Assembly: GCA_029718625.1 (NCBI GenBank) | Contig: CM056379.1 | Span: forward strand, 57,997,626 to 58,061,625 | Source of the DNA: Synaphobranchus kaupii | Taxonomy: Eukaryota; Chordata; Actinopteri; Anguilliformes; Synaphobranchidae | Reading direction: 5' to 3' | Length of the DNA stretch: 64,000 nt | Shown: positions 25,546 through 39,900 of the stretch, one piece after another | How positions within the stretch are numbered: position 1 is the first letter of the stretch | Layout of the letters: every line of letters starts with the position of its first letter | Position numbers and translations under genes: made by a program | Notes under the pieces: model-generated | What the model saw: the letters and a program-made list of their open reading frames with translations, nothing else | Databases searched by the model: none | Told to the model about the DNA's origin: nothing

Positions 25546-28500
25546 GTTTACATACAAAGTATATACAAGATATACAAAAAATATGAGAATTCTGACTGGA
25601 TTCATAAGAGCTTGATATTCTGAATATACACAAATATTATTTTCCAAGTAGCTGTTAATACAAACTAGATTAACAATTCCTAAAGAAATTGTAGGTGTGG
25701 TTGCTTCACAAATATCAATGGCTGGAAATGGCATAGAAAGATGGTAATATGGTATAGTGTGAGGTGGAATATAAAAGGTGGAAATGGTATGAACTGTTAA
25801 TGCGGTATAAAGGGATCTAGTGAAGGTGAAAGTGTTAAAATATGGTGATGTAGCCTATTTTGTGGTAAGTAGTCTGAAGAACCTGGAAGTGATACAAAGT
25901 AATGAATTGTGATAAAAGCACAAAAAAGGTAATGTCAAATCATCTGGGATATTATTGTTGGGTCATAACAGTGTTGTAGAGGAAGGCATTGTGAATGCCC
26001 AATTTACTGTGTCCTGTGTACTAGCATAGTGCTTACTGTAGTCTATACTGCAGTGACATGCAGTATGCAAAATATCCTCCATGTAAACCTGGACATAAGT
26101 AGCCTAGGCTATATCAGTTTCCTTTACACTCTTTGGCTATATCATCTGTGGATATTGAGAACACTCAATTTGGCCGCGCAGGTAAGGCTAGCCTAATTTA
26201 ACAGCTTTTCAAAAAAAAAGTATCCTCAACTGGTATACTCAAATAGTAGTGTGTGCTGATTCGGACTATTCGGACACAGTCGTAGTTGTGTTTGTAGAAA
26301 AATATGGGTTCATACAATTTTTCCCTAGGTTTTAACCAAATGCTCATCTACTGATTTCCCCACTTTATTAAATGAACTCTGATTCCGATTACAGATCTCA
26401 CCATTTTGTGAAGTCCAAACCACATGTCATGCTACCTAGCATGCAGCTATCTAAAGCAATAATTAAACATAGGCTATCGTTTGGCTAATAGTAACTTAGT
26501 TTAACGTTGTTGACTTGCATAAACTTGAGATTATAACCCAGTCATGTGTAGCGGATAGTTTATTTGCTGTAGCTATGTTATAATCGATTGCATTTTGCTA
26601 ACGTAGTCTACTGGCACCTGTCACCTTGGCATTTTCATGCAGAGTGAAAGGTTTGTTTTTCCTGGTAGCTTAACCACAGTAGCCTAGCTGGCTTATGCTT
26701 TTGTCATGTTTTGTTAGGAAGTTGTCTGTGCTAACGTTATTAAGACATAAATCAGAATTCGTTGAATAATGTTGAATGGAGTGATTAGTAGGCTAGATGA
26801 GCATTTAGCTAAAACATAGGCAAAAATTTCAACAGCGCTAAAAATATGTTTGGTTAACAATTCAATTGTAGCCTATTTTGTAACTTATACAACATAACGT
26901 TAGGTGACAGCATTTGGATTGGATCAGAGACGGGAAGCATAGGTGGCATTTGCTATGTTTCATTCGTTTCACCTGAAACGGGCCTCTCAACTGAAAGGGG
27001 CCTCGCCTCAATCATAAACTGAAAAAAGTATAGGCTATATATAATTTTTTAAAATAAAAATAAGTGAATAAAAGAACCGCTGACCCTGTAGTCTTCCCAT
27101 TCAGCCACTGTAGGCACTGTTCCTAACTCAAGCTATTTCAGTGATGCCATTGCTTATGTTTCTAGTCTATGGATCTGCAGATACCACAGAACTGTGGCAG
27201 ATACTCAGTCATACTTGACTATTTCTGACGTTTCTGACCCACATCAAACCACTTGCTGATAGCTACGATGTCAGAATGATCACATACAGTACATTCATAA
27301 TACAACGGAACAGTTATGTGCATAATTCGGATAAAATACGTATCCCAATGTATTTATAGGCTATACCTTAAAAAGTAACGTTACGTGTGTTTTTACATAG
27401 CAGCAACGTAGGCTATTGCAGCCGCGAGTGCGATAGCGCTGTGGAAACATCAACGTTGCTGGGCAGTGGCTAAATGGAATAAGAGAATTTCTTCAACAAC
27501 AGAAACCAGTTGTAGAATCGTTACGAGGTAGGATATTTGGTTCCTTAATCTGTTTATCAGAGATTTGTAGAAAAAAATATGAATGCTACATTGGGCAGGC
27601 ACGCCTAGGCAAAGGAAAATACACCGAATGTTTATTTGAAACAGTTTCAACTTTTTAATAATTTTTTAATAATAATAAAGCCTATATCGGAACAAACGTT
27701 TTTTTAGTGTGTAGAAACAGTACATTTTATGCATGTTATTGTCTGACTGTAGCAAGATGGTTGTAAACGGGTTTGGGCTATTTTATTATGCAGTGCAACT
27801 TGAGAGGTTGATGCATGCACAAGCGGCGACTGTAGCAATCCTGCATTGGAATTTTGAGGGTTTAAATTTGTTTACAATTTCAGAGAAATATGAATAGGCT
27901 ACTATAATTGGGACATTGACGACTAGGCTAGCACCATAGATAGGGCTAATAGCCTGCGTGTTCGTGGCGAAGGAGCACATTGCGCTTGATGCAGCATTTG
28001 TTGTAGTTATAGTCCAATGGCAATGATTATTATTTTTGAAAGCTAAAGTGAGTATGATCATTTCAGTTGCAGATGGAAGTAGGCTACGTCATTAGCTATG
28101 GAATTTCTCGTCGGCATTTTTCCAAGGTTGTTGACAGAACGTTGTTGACAGTGATTCAAAAATCGGCTCAGTGCTCACATTGAGCATTCTCACTGTGAGC
28201 TAGCCTACTGCACGTGCCCATTGACCCCCATTAATTTTTTTGCCGATAAAATGTCAAATATCTCAAAAGGTATATATGGAATAAAGGTAAAAAGTAATAG
28301 CAACCTGGAGGGGGTATAAAGGTATAATATGAGGTATGAATGGTGTCAATGGTGTGAACGGTTGTAAGAGGAGATAGGTTTTGAAAAATCGGCGGAATAA
28401 TAAAGGTCAGTCTGAGCGATAACAATAGGTGTGGTTTTTCAAACTTTATCTTACAGTGACAAAGTTATCTCTATCACCTTGTGCTGGATTCATTTGTGAA

Positions 28501-30223
28501 ATGAAATTTTTGACACTTACATTATTCCATGTTATATTTGTGCAAAGAACCACACCATGACAAGAGGTTGCAAAGCCATAAATCAAAATTCGTTGAGTAT
28601 TCCAGCCTTATTCAGTCATGCAGACTGTTATGAACTTGGTATATCAGTCTGTGAAGCAATAAGACTATTTAAAATGATGTGCAATGTTTGTCAATTTACA
28701 TCCTGGACTTTGAAAGGAAAAGGGTTCAAAAGTCAAAGCCCCATAATTTGTGCATTACACAAGTAACTATGCAAAGAGAGTGTCCAAGGACATCTCCAAA
28801 GGGCTCTATAAATACATAGACATATTGATAATTGATATATTTATATATGTGGGGAAGGCTGCCTGCCTCACTGAGTAGACATAATCTTACACTGCTGAAA
28901 GGCCACAAAGGAGTGGGCTGAACTGTGCCACCCAAAAAGATGTGGTTTCAGAGCTGCGGGAACAATGGAAAATTTTAAACAGTTCTCTCGTCGGGTCAGA
29001 CTTCAAGTGGATGAAAAAGTTACACTAAGAAAGAAGGAAATGCCAAATTCCCTGTGTGATACATGCAAACAAGCATAGCCATCACTATTGTTTATATTGT
29101 TTGGGGATGCGAGTAATGTCACTGATGTTGCCATGTTGAGTAGTACGTTTTATCATAGGTTACATCAGTGTCTGAGCTTGTGCCCTGTGTGTCTGAGCTT
29201 GTGCCCTTCTACTGTTCTTGTGTACAAGCTGAAGTCACTTTACTGCACCCTGCTCAGCAGTTTCTATATCTTATGTTTCAATAATAACTGAGGAATGTAA
29301 ATGATACAAGATGTACCAGCCTTGGCATTCTGACCTACTGACGTCCTGTCTGATCTCATTGTGCGCCTGCTTGAAGTAGTGCACTCTTTCATTCACAGGC
29401 TATGACCTTATGCAGCTGCGACAGTGCCTCCGGCTACAGACCTTCACCAGAACCTGTTGCTTTAAGTGGCTGGAAAATCTGCAAGCTGTTCCTAATGGAA
29501 ACTATCCGGTGGGGGCTTCCAGAACTAATCCCGTTTAAGCCGCTCACAGCCGGCACATTCCTCGCCGTCCGTCGGTAACGGAGGGCACTGAGGCAAAGCC
29601 CACGGAGGTGTTTGCCAATCTCCCGCTTTTGTTTGCAAATTTTGGGCACATGGTTCATCCATCTGGCCCCTGGCACATGGCCGACGGGTCCCGGAGATTG
29701 AACCGTGGCGCAGACCGAAAAGGAGTATGCGCCTGAACCTTACTACGCATCCCTCGAAGGGTCTCCTGGAGGCCAGTACTCTCAGAAATAGGTGGCTACG
29801 GCAACCGTTCGTCCCTCCGTCTGAGGACAGGGGAAATGCCTGATTTGATGAGAGGCGTTTACGAAAGGAAAGCTGACAGGCGCAAAAGGGCAATGCCGGT
29901 GTGACGGTTCCATAGTTCCAGGTGACACTTTGTTGATTACCTTTTTGGTGCATTTAATTTCAGCAGTAACATGACGGTGCCTGACAGGGGAAGGCAGTAA
30001 ACACGGTGATGATATTAAAGCCATACCAAACAAGCACATAGGCCGGCACAAAAAGGTTTCGTGACAGAAAATCCATGAGGTGACAGAATCAGTGGAATGT
30101 GCAGCAAAGCATGCATTACATAATTTTAAAAAAGCATACATAATTAAATGAAAATGAAAAATGTGCAGCTTTCATGTGAAGGGGTTGAGCTGCTTGTTTT
30201 AAAGTCAAAAGAGTACTGAAATG

Positions 30224-30315
30224 GGCGGTTGGGTGGTGCATTCAGCTAATGCATTGGTTCTTAGTGCAGTGGTCCATCTCCTGGTTCAGAATTGAATCCT
30301 GACTATGCCACAGCA
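30224..30315 (+). mobile_element. Degenerate tRNA-derived SINE fragment
   Basis: A tRNA-like stretch with ggtggtgcattcagctaatg (A-box region) is followed by ggttcagaattgaatcctga, a B-box with a small insertion. It resembles the heads of the SINE-like sequence at 44619. No clear tail is visible. Confidence 0.4.
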
Positions 30316-31221
30316 GCCTGTGGCCAAGAGTGAAGCACTATGGTTGTATATTATAGAATACCCCTTTATAGTTTCATTGCCCTTCTCTGTATTGTTTAGT
30401 TGCCTCAAAGCTAGACCTCTTGTTTTGTGGTCTCCATTTCCTGTCCATGGAAGAATACTAGTGTACCTCTACATGTTTTCTCTCTCTGTACCGTCCTATT
30501 TGGAGAGCAGGGTACAGAAATAGGGCAGATGTTCAAGACACAAGAAAAGAAAAAACATTAATAACATATTCCAAATTTTAAGTTTTCCTGAGATTTCGAA
30601 TAACTTTAATTGTCAAACAAAAGTAACAGCCCTAGTATAGACCTGCTTGACAGATGGCTAAACACTAGGGTTGTAACTCTACACAAATAACTCGGCTCAG
30701 TACATATCTCAGTTTTGACTTTTCAGTACAGCAGGGAAAAAATAAAAATATTATATTTTCGCACTTCGCTAATGAGGGTCGTGTTTATTTATTTTGAACC
30801 AAAATGTAATAACACACACTAGGCAATGTACTGCCAACAGAAACTACTAACTAAAACTAACAAGAACAATGGGTTGCCTGAATGATCACTGCATGAAAAG
30901 AGTAGTTTCTGCAAGATATCTGACCTGTTAAATTTCAATGAAATTTGCAGTGTGTCGGTCGTGAGCGGTAGCTTTCTGTGCCGACACGTATATTTCCAGA
31001 AACTTCTGGAAACTCCTGGCATATGTCTGTGATCGGGGATTTCTGGACTTGGATATTCCCGATTAGCACTGCCCTGTCTGGTAATTTATGGCAAGTGCCT
31101 AGACAAGAACTTCTGTGCATGAGCATATGTCCATTTGCGATGGCAGACATGCATCCGCAAATGGCCAGATACAGTGCACTTTCTGATTTCTGCACTGTAG
31201 TGTCCACTTTTCATGCTGCGG

Positions 31222-31978
31222 ATGCTTCAACCGATGTCGCTGGCAGAGTCTCCCTCCTAAGAACCTGGATGACCAGCTGAGTTTCTTAGGACACACAATC
31301 GCCTGGCCCTGCAGATTCTCCCTTCACAATGTCAGGAGAACCCGTCCCTTCCTCACCCAAGAGGCTACGCAGCTTCTTGTACGAGCCCTTATTATCTCTC
31401 CTCTGAACTATAATAACACCTTGCTGGCTGGATTACTGCCTAAATTCACAAATGCCATGCGACATTTCAACACCCTTCACTGGCTTCCGGTGGCTGGCCG
31501 TATTCAATTCAAATCACTGACACTGGCATACCAAACTGCATATCACACTCCCCCTTCCTAACTTCAGACAATGATTACACCACACGCTCCAATCAGACCT
31601 CTTTGTTCAGCCTCCTCTCTCTAGTTGGCTGTCCTGTCTCTTTGAGCATCCAGTGGCCACTGCTTGCAGCCCCGGCGCTTCTCTACACTCATCCCCCTCA
31701 TGGAGGAATGACCTTCTTCGATAAATCAGGAAGGTAGATTCACTTGTTTTCTACTTAATGTCTAAAAGCTCACATTTTAAGACAACACCTAAATCTGTCT
31801 GTTTAATGTAAAAATCCCTTTCTCCCTTGATCTCACAGGTCTTTAGGCATGCATCTTGAAGGTGGCATATATAATTGTAACTTTACCTCTACTGAGCTCT
31901 TTGCTCAGCATGTGAATGCTCTTTTGTAAGTGGTTTTAACTAAAAGCATCTGCTAAATTACTAAATTGTAAATTGTAG
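31222..31978 (+). mobile_element. L2-like LINE 3' end with reverse transcriptase C-terminal remnant
   Basis: Conceptual translation with frameshifts gives NLDDQLSF, CRFSLHNVRRTRPFLTQEA, LLVRALIISPLNYNNTLLAG and LHWLPVAGRIQFKSLTLAYQ. This series matches the C-terminal part of teleost L2/CR1-type reverse transcriptases. A tail with aaaagcatctgctaaat near 31943 matches the usual L2/SINE 3' end. It is broken and has no promoter or endonuclease part. Confidence 0.8.
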
Positions 31979-32299
31979 AACAGAAGCATTAACCTTTAGT
32001 CCTTGTTTAAAATGATCACCTTTCTTACCCTCTTTGCAAATCCCTGAAATGGAATCCATGCTATTACCATTTAATTTGAAAACTAAATAAATCAGACCAA
32101 TGGAAGCTCATTCAGCTTCAGCCGTTTGCCAAAAGCAAGTCCTAGTGTGAAGCTGTAACAGTGGCTTACTTGGCGCACCAATGCAAAATGTCTGGAAAAC
32201 ATTTAGAATAAGATTTTTTAAAATGAGCTACTTCCTAAGAAAGGGAACACAATCATCAGGCAGATCGTAAGCACAGTGAGCATCAGTGTTTGCGCTGAA

Positions 32300-32436
32300 A
32301 GGTCAATCTGGGTGAGGAAGGGACGGGTTCTCCTGACATTGTGAAGGGAGAATCTGCAGGGCCATGCGGTCGCCATGGTGTGTCCTAAGCTGGTCATCCA
32401 GGTTCTTAGGAGGGAGACTCTGCCAGCGACATCGGG
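32300..32436 (-). mobile_element. Inverted copy of the L2-like fragment
   Basis: The reverse complement repeats the segment from gatgtcgctggcagagtctc through gttctcctgacattgtgaag in inverse orientation. It is nearly identical to 31232-31360, with a small deletion and an insertion near the middle. It is about 1 kb from the other copy and in opposite orientation. Confidence 0.8.
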
Positions 32437-33014
32437 GGAATAAAAATGCATCACTTACTGCCTTCCGAAAGTGCTCCCTGCACACCTATTGCAGAAACAC
32501 CGCACGATATGTAACACTCACGTCTATGTTATTTCAGATTTGCACAGTACTTGTCTGGTTTTGATTTTTTCCTCCCCCGAGCGACAGATTGTAGACAGAA
32601 AAGAGGAAGAGGAAGAGAAAGTGAATACTCTGGTGGTGCCTTCATCAGGCTAGACAGGAGCTATGGTGCTCCCGGCATGGGGGGAAAGTCGGGGTGATAA
32701 TTTGGGTGAGCAGAACCGCAGTCCCCGAACTGGAGAACATCAAATAAATAACAAAGCTACACTGGAATGTTTTTTTTTTCTCTCTGCTCATCTCATTCTC
32801 TGTTCTTTTTCTATTTTCTACCCTGTCCTCTCTGTCTCCTCCCTTCCACACCTGCTTCCCTCTCATTCGCTCTTTCTCTAATCTTCTCTCTTCCCTCCTG
32901 ATTCTCCTGGGCACTTTCAAAAGCTCTTACCTGCAGCCTTCCGTCAGCTGTCAGGGGGGCTCTTTACTAGACTCCAACTGGGGCGAGCTGGCTGTGGCTG
33001 GCTGAGGCCATTAA

Positions 33015-33033
33015 GGGGGGGGGGGGGGGGGGG
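33015..33033. repeat. Poly-G run (19 G)
   Basis: A homopolymer G run is followed by ttgggtaggggtcc, giving additional G-runs. Confidence 0.9.
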
Positions 33034-33905
33034 TTGGGTAGGGGTCCTCGATGGAGAACATCAAACGAGATGCGAGACAGTCCACATCCCGTGCAGGGGG
33101 TGGGGGTGCTAACTCTCACGTTTCCTGCATGCCGATGTCAGTGCCTTTGACTTCTGCCAAATGGATTTCAGTTGCCTAAGACTGAATCTCACTTTTTGCA
33201 GGAACAGTAATGGCTGAAGATGTGAAATGTTGCATCAGGAGATTTTAGAGGTCTCTCTGACATCACGTTGCTTCATAACAGAAACCTAATCCCCAGTTTT
33301 AGACGGCTGAGACTGTGATTTTATTTCAGTATCTCCTACAATTCCATACACTTATTTCATGTTACAATGATAAAACTGCACAGTGACACAAATAAATGGC
33401 CCCTTCGAAAGCTTCCTTTGAATCTTTCTCTGTTTCAGGATAAAAAATCTCTAGGGATTAAAACATAAATGCTTAAGTTATGTGTTACAGCAGCACCCAG
33501 ACAAAATAGGACCCAAAGCGTTTGAGAAAAAGGACATGGCTCTGCCGTGCTTTAATGACCATCAGTGAGCTCTTTGTGCATACCAATGAGATGCAGATCA
33601 CAGAAAATGCAAGGGCTCACCTGCTTTTAACATTACACGTGTAGGCCTAGGCTTTCATCACCCGCTGTGCCTTTGAAGGTTTAAGCCCCGCATCTGCACA
33701 CCTTGAATTTGGACACCGCAACAGAGCTGGCCAATACTGCCAATACTTTTGCCACTCCTATCCAACCTCTGCCTTCTGTGGGGCACACAAAGTTTGTTTC
33801 CTAATTACTGCGCGTGCACACACAGGGTGGCTATTCCTGATTGTTCGTTGAACTGTCAACAAGTGTGATTCTGAGACATTCTTCTTAGATTCCATGGAGG
33901 CTTAA

Positions 33906-36900
33906 AACTAAGAGAATAAACACAGGCCCCTATTCTCACTAAGATAATGAACACTGGCCCCTATTCTCACTAAGAGAATGAACACAGGCCCCTATTCTCA
34001 CTAAGATAATGAACACTGGCCCCTATTCTCACTAAGAGAATGAACACTGGCCCTTCTTCTCACTAAGAGAATGAACACGGGCCCCTCTTCTCACTAAGAG
34101 AATGAACACTGGCCCCTCTTCTCATTAAGAGAATGAACACTGGCCCCTCTTCTCATTAAGAGAATGAACACTGGCCCCTCTTCTCATTAAGAGAATGAAC
34201 ACTGGCCCCTCTTCTCATTAAGAAAATGAACACTGGCCCCTCTTCTCACTAAGAGAATGAACACTGGCCCCTCTTCTCACTAAGAGAATGAACACTGGCC
34301 CCTCTTCTCATTAAGAGAATGAACACTGGCCCCTCTTCTCATTAAGAAAATGAACACTGGCCCCTCTTCTCACTAAGAGAATGAACACGGGCCCCTCTTC
34401 TCACTAAGAGAATGAACACTGGCCCCTCTTCTCACTGAGAGAATGAACACTGGCCCCTCTTCTCAATAAGAGAATGAACACGGGCCCCTCTTCTCACTAA
34501 GAGAATGACCACGGGCCCCTCTTCTCACTAAGAGAATGACCACAGGCCCCTCTTCTCAATAAGAGAATGAACACGGGCCCCTCTTCTCACTAAGAGAATG
34601 ACCACAGGCCCCTCTTCTCAATAAGAGAATGACCACAGGCCCCTCTTCTCACTAAGAGAATGACCACGGGCCCCTCTTCTCAATAAGAGAATGAACACGG
34701 GCCCCTCTTCTCACTAAGAGAATGAACACTGGCCCCTCTTCTCACTAAGAGAATGACCATGGGCCCCTCTTCTAACTAAGAGAATGACCATGGGCCCCTC
34801 TTCTCACTAAGAGAATGACCACGGGCCCCTCTACTCACTAAGAGAATGAACACTGGCCCCTCTTCTCACTAAGAGAATGACCATGGGCCCCTCTTCTCAC
34901 TAAGAGAATGACCATGGGCCCCTCTTCTCACTAAGAGAATGAACACAGTCCCCTCTTCTCACTAAGAGAATGAACACTGGCCCCTCTTCTCACTAAGAGA
35001 ATGAACACTGGCCCCTCTTCTCACTAAGAGAATGAACACAGTCCCCTCTTCTCACTAAGAGAATGAACACTGGCCCCTCTTCTCACTAAGAGAATGACCA
35101 TGGGCCCCTCTTCTCACTAAGAGAATGAACACTGGCCCCTCTTCTCACTAAGAGAATGACCACGGGCCCCTCTACTCACTAAGAGAATGACCATGGGCCC
35201 CTCTTCTCACTAAGAGAATGACCATGGGCCCCTCTTCTCACTAAGAGAATGAACACTGGCCCCTCTTCTCACTAATAGAATGAACACAGTCCCCTCTTCT
35301 CACTAAGAGAATGAACACTGGCCCCTCTTCTCACTAAGAGAATGAACACTGGCCCCTCTTCTCACTAAGAGAATGAACACAGTCCCCTCTTCTCACTAAG
35401 AGAATGAACACTGGCCCCTCTTCTCACTAAGAGAATGAACACTGGCCCCTCTTCTCACTAAGAGAATGAACACAGTCCCCTCTTCTCACTAAGAGAATGA
35501 ACACAGTCTCCTCTTCTCACTAAGAGAATGAACACAGTCCCCTCTTCTCACTAAGAGAATGAACACTGGCCCCTCTCTCTTCTCAATAAGAAAATGAACA
35601 CTGGCCCCTCTTCTCACTAAGAGAATGAACACAGTCCCCTCTTCTCACTAAGAGAATGAACACAGTCCCCTCTTCTCACTAAGAGAATGAACACAGTCCC
35701 CTCTTCTCACTAAGAGAATGAACACTGGCCCCTCTTCTCACTAAGAGAATGAACACAGTCCCCTCTTCTCACTAAGAGAATGAACACAGTCCCCTCTTCT
35801 CACTAAGAGAATGAACACAGTCCCCTCTTCTCACTAAGAGAATGAACACTGGCCCCTCTCTCTTCTCAATAAGAAAATGAACACTGGCCCCTCTTCTCAC
35901 TAAGAGAATGAACACTGGCCCCTCTCTCTTCTCAATAAGAAAATGAACACTGGCCCCTCTTCTCACTAAGAGAATGAACACAGTCCCCTCTTCTCACTAA
36001 GAGAATGAACACAGTCCCCTCTTCTCACTAAGAGAATGAACACAGTCCCCTCTTCTCACTAAGAGAATGAACACTGGCCCCTTTCTCTTCTCAATAAGAA
36101 AATGAACACTGGCCCCTCTTCTCACTAAGAGAATGACCACGGGCCCCTCTTCTCACTAAGAGAATGAACACTGGCCCCTCTTCTCACTAAGAGAATGAAC
36201 ACTGGCCCCTCTCTCTTCTCAATAAGAAAATGAACACTGGCCCCTCTTCTCACTAAGAGAATGAACACAGTCCCCTCTTCTCACTAAGAGAATGAACACA
36301 GTCCCCTCTTCTCACTAAGAGAATGAACACAGTCCCCTCTTCTCACTAAGAGAATGAACACAGTCCCCTCTTCTCACTAAGAGAATGAACACAGTCCCCT
36401 CTTCTCACTAAGAGAATGAACACTGGCCCCTCTTCTCACTAAGAGAATGAACACAGTCCCCTCTTCTCAATAAGAGAATGAACACAGTCCCCTCTTCTCA
36501 CTAAGAGAATGAACACAGTCCCCTCTTCTCACTAAGAGAATGAACACTGGCCCCTCTCTCTTCTCAATAAGAAAATGAACACTGGCCCCTCTTCTCACTA
36601 AGAGAATGAACACAGTCCCCTCTTCTCACTAAGAGAATGAACACAGTCCCCTCTTCTCACTAAGAGAATGAACACAGTCCCCTCTTCTCACTAAGAGAAT
36701 GAACACAGTCCCCTCTTCTCACTAAGAGAATGAACACTGGCCCCTCTTCTCACTAAGAGACTGAACACTGGCCCCTCTTCTCACTAAGAGACTGAACACT
36801 GGCCCCTCTTCTCACTAAGAGAATGAACACTGGCCCCTCTTCTCACTAAGAGAATGAACACAGTCCCCTCTTCTCACTAAGAGAATGAACACAGTCCCCT

Positions 36901-39900
36901 CTTCTCACAAAGAGAATGAACACAGTCCCCTCTTCTCACTAAGAGAATGAACACAGTCCCCTCTTCTCACTAAGAGAATGAACACTGGCCCCTCTTCTCA
37001 CTAAGAGACTGAACACTGGCCCCTCTTCTCACTAAGAGAATGAACACGGGCCCCTCTTCTCACTAAGAGAATGAACACTGGCCCCTCTTCTCAATAAGAG
37101 AATGAACACGGGCCCCTCTTCTCACTAAGAGAATGACCACGGGCCCCTCTTCTCACTAAGAGAATGACCACAGGCCCCTCTTCTCAATAAGAGAATGAAC
37201 ATGGGCCCCTCTTCTCACTAAGAGAATGACCACAGGCCCCTCTTCTCAATAAGAGAATGACCACAGGCCCCTCTTCTCACTAAGAGAATGACCACGGGCC
37301 CCTCTTCTCAATAAGAGAATGAACACGGGCCCCTCTTCTCACTAAGAGAATGAACACTGGCCCCTCTTCTCACTAAGAGAATGACCATGGGCCCCTCTTC
37401 TAACTAAGAGAATGACCATGGGCCCCTCTTCTCACTAAGAGAATGACCACGGGCCCCTCTACTCACTAAGATAATGAACACTGGCCCCTCTTCTCACTAA
37501 GAGAATGACCATGGGCCCCTCTTCTCACTAAGAGAATGACCATGGGCCCCTCTTCTCACTAAGAGAATGAACACAGTCCCCTCTTCTCACTAAGAGAATG
37601 AACACTGGCCCCTCTTCTCACTAAGAGAATGAACACTGGCCCCTCTTCTCACTAAGAGAATGAACACAGTCCCCTCTTCTCACTAAGAGAATGAACACTG
37701 GCCCCTCTTCTCACTAAGAGAATGACCATGGGCCCCTCTTCTCACTAAGAGAATGAACACTGGCCCCTCTTCTCACTAAGAGAATGACCACGGGCCCCTC
37801 TACTCACTAAGAGAATGACCATGGGCCCCTCTTCTCACTAAGAGAATGACCATGGGCCCCTCTTCTCACTAAGAGAATGAACACTGGCCCCTCTTCTCAC
37901 TAAGAGAATGAACACTGGCCCCTCTTCTCACTAATAGAATGAACACAGTCCCCTCTTCTCACTAAGAGAATGAACACTGGCCCCTCTTCTCACTAAGAGA
38001 ATGAACACTGGCCCCTCTTCTCACTAAGAGAATGAACACAGTCCCCTCTTCTCACTAAGAGAATGAACACTGGCCCCTCTTCTCACTAAGAGAATGAACA
38101 CTGGCCCCTCTTCTCACTAAGAGAATGAACACAGTCCCCTCTTCTCACTAAGAGAATGAACACAGTCCCCTCTTCTCACTAAGAGAATGAACACAGTCCC
38201 CTCTTCTCACTAAGAGAATGAACACTGGCCCCTCTCTCTTCTCAATAAGAAAATGAACACTGGCCCCTCTTCTCACTAAGAGAATGAACACAGTCCCCTC
38301 TTCTCACTAAGAGAATGAACACAGTCCCCTCTTCTCACTAAGAGAATGAACACAGTCCCCTCTTCTCACTAAGAGAATGAACACTGGCCCCTCTTCTCAC
38401 TAAGAGAATGAACACAGTCCCCTCTTCTCACTAAGAGAATGAACACAGTCCCCTCTTCTCACTAAGAGAATGAACACAGTCCCCTCTTCTCACTAAGAGA
38501 ATGAACACTGGCCCCTCTCTCTTCTCAATAAGAAAATGAACACTGGCCCCTCTTCTCACTAAGAGAATGAACACTGGCCCCTCTCTCTTCTCAATAAGAA
38601 AATGAACACTGGCCCCTCTTCTCACTAAGAGAATGAACACAGTCCCCTCTTCTCACTAAGAGAATGAACACAGTCCCCTCTTCTCACTAAGAGAATGAAC
38701 ACAGTCCCCTCTTCTCACTAAGAGAATGAACACTGGCCCCTCTCTCTTCTCAATAAGAAAATGAACACTGGCCCCTCTTCTCACTAAGAGAATGACCACG
38801 GGCCCCTCTTCTCACTAAGAGAATGAACACTGGCCCCTCTTCTCACTAAGAGAATGAACACTGGCCCCTCTCTCTTCTCAATAAGAAAATGAACACTGGC
38901 CCCTCTTCTCACTAAGAGAATGAACACAGTCCCCTCTTCTCACTAAGAGAATGAACACAGTCCCCTCTTCTCACTAAGAGAATGAACACAGTCCCCTCTT
39001 CTCACTAAGAGAATGAACACAGTCCCCTCTTCTCACTAAGAGAATGAACACAGTCCCCTCTTCTCACTAAGAGAATGAACACTGGCCCCTCTTCTCACTA
39101 AGAGAATGAACACAGTCCCCTCTTCTCAATAAGAGAATGAACACAGTCCCCTCTTCTCACTAAGAGAATGAACACAGTCCCCTCTTCTCACTAAGAGAAT
39201 GAACACTGGCCCCTCTCTCTTCTCAATAAGAAAATGAACACTGGCCCCTCTTCTCACTAAGAGAATGAACACAGTCCCCTCTTCTCACTAAGAGAATGAA
39301 CACAGTCCCCTCTTCTCACTAAGAGAATGAACACAGTCCCCTCTTCTCACTAAGAGAATGAACACAGTCCCCTCTTCTCACTAAGAGAATGAACACTGGC
39401 CCCTCTTCTCACTAAGAGACTGAACACTGGCCCCTCTTCTCACTAAGAGACTGAACACTGGCCCCTCTTCTCACTAAGAGAATTAACACTGGCCCCTCTT
39501 CTCACTAAGAGAATGAACACAGTCCCCTCTTCTCACTAAGAGAATGAACACAGTCCCCTCTTCTCACTAAGAGAATGAACACAGTCCCCTCTTCTCACTA
39601 AGAGAATGAACACAGTCCCCTCTTCTCACTAAGAGAATGAACACTGGCCCCTCTTCTCACTAAGAGACTGAACACTGGCCCCTCTTCTCACTAAGAGAAT
39701 GAACACGGGCCCCTCTTCTCACTAAGAGAATGAACACTGGCCCCTCTCTCTTCTCAATAAGAAAATGAACACTGGCCCCTCTTCTCACTAAGAGAATGAA
39801 CACAGTCCCCTCTTCTCACTAAGAGAATGAACACTGGCCCCTCTTCTCACTAAGAGAATGACCATGGGCCCCTCTTCTCACTAAGAGAATGACCACAGGC

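Noticed and set aside
28140..28480. GT/GA-rich stretch with repeated ggtat and atgg words, loosely echoed near 25740
   Set aside because: The similarity is low-complexity only. No consistent unit or inverted ends could be defined.
29525..29953. 142-codon minus-strand open frame in a CpG-rich segment
   Set aside because: The composition lacks any recognisable domain and the frame overlaps other open frames of similar size. The region may be regulatory but is not supported as coding.
35772..35981. 69-codon minus-strand open frame, identical to one at 38431-38640
   Set aside because: It is produced by the 31/35-bp repeat and repeated because of the higher-order duplication. It has no domain or start context.
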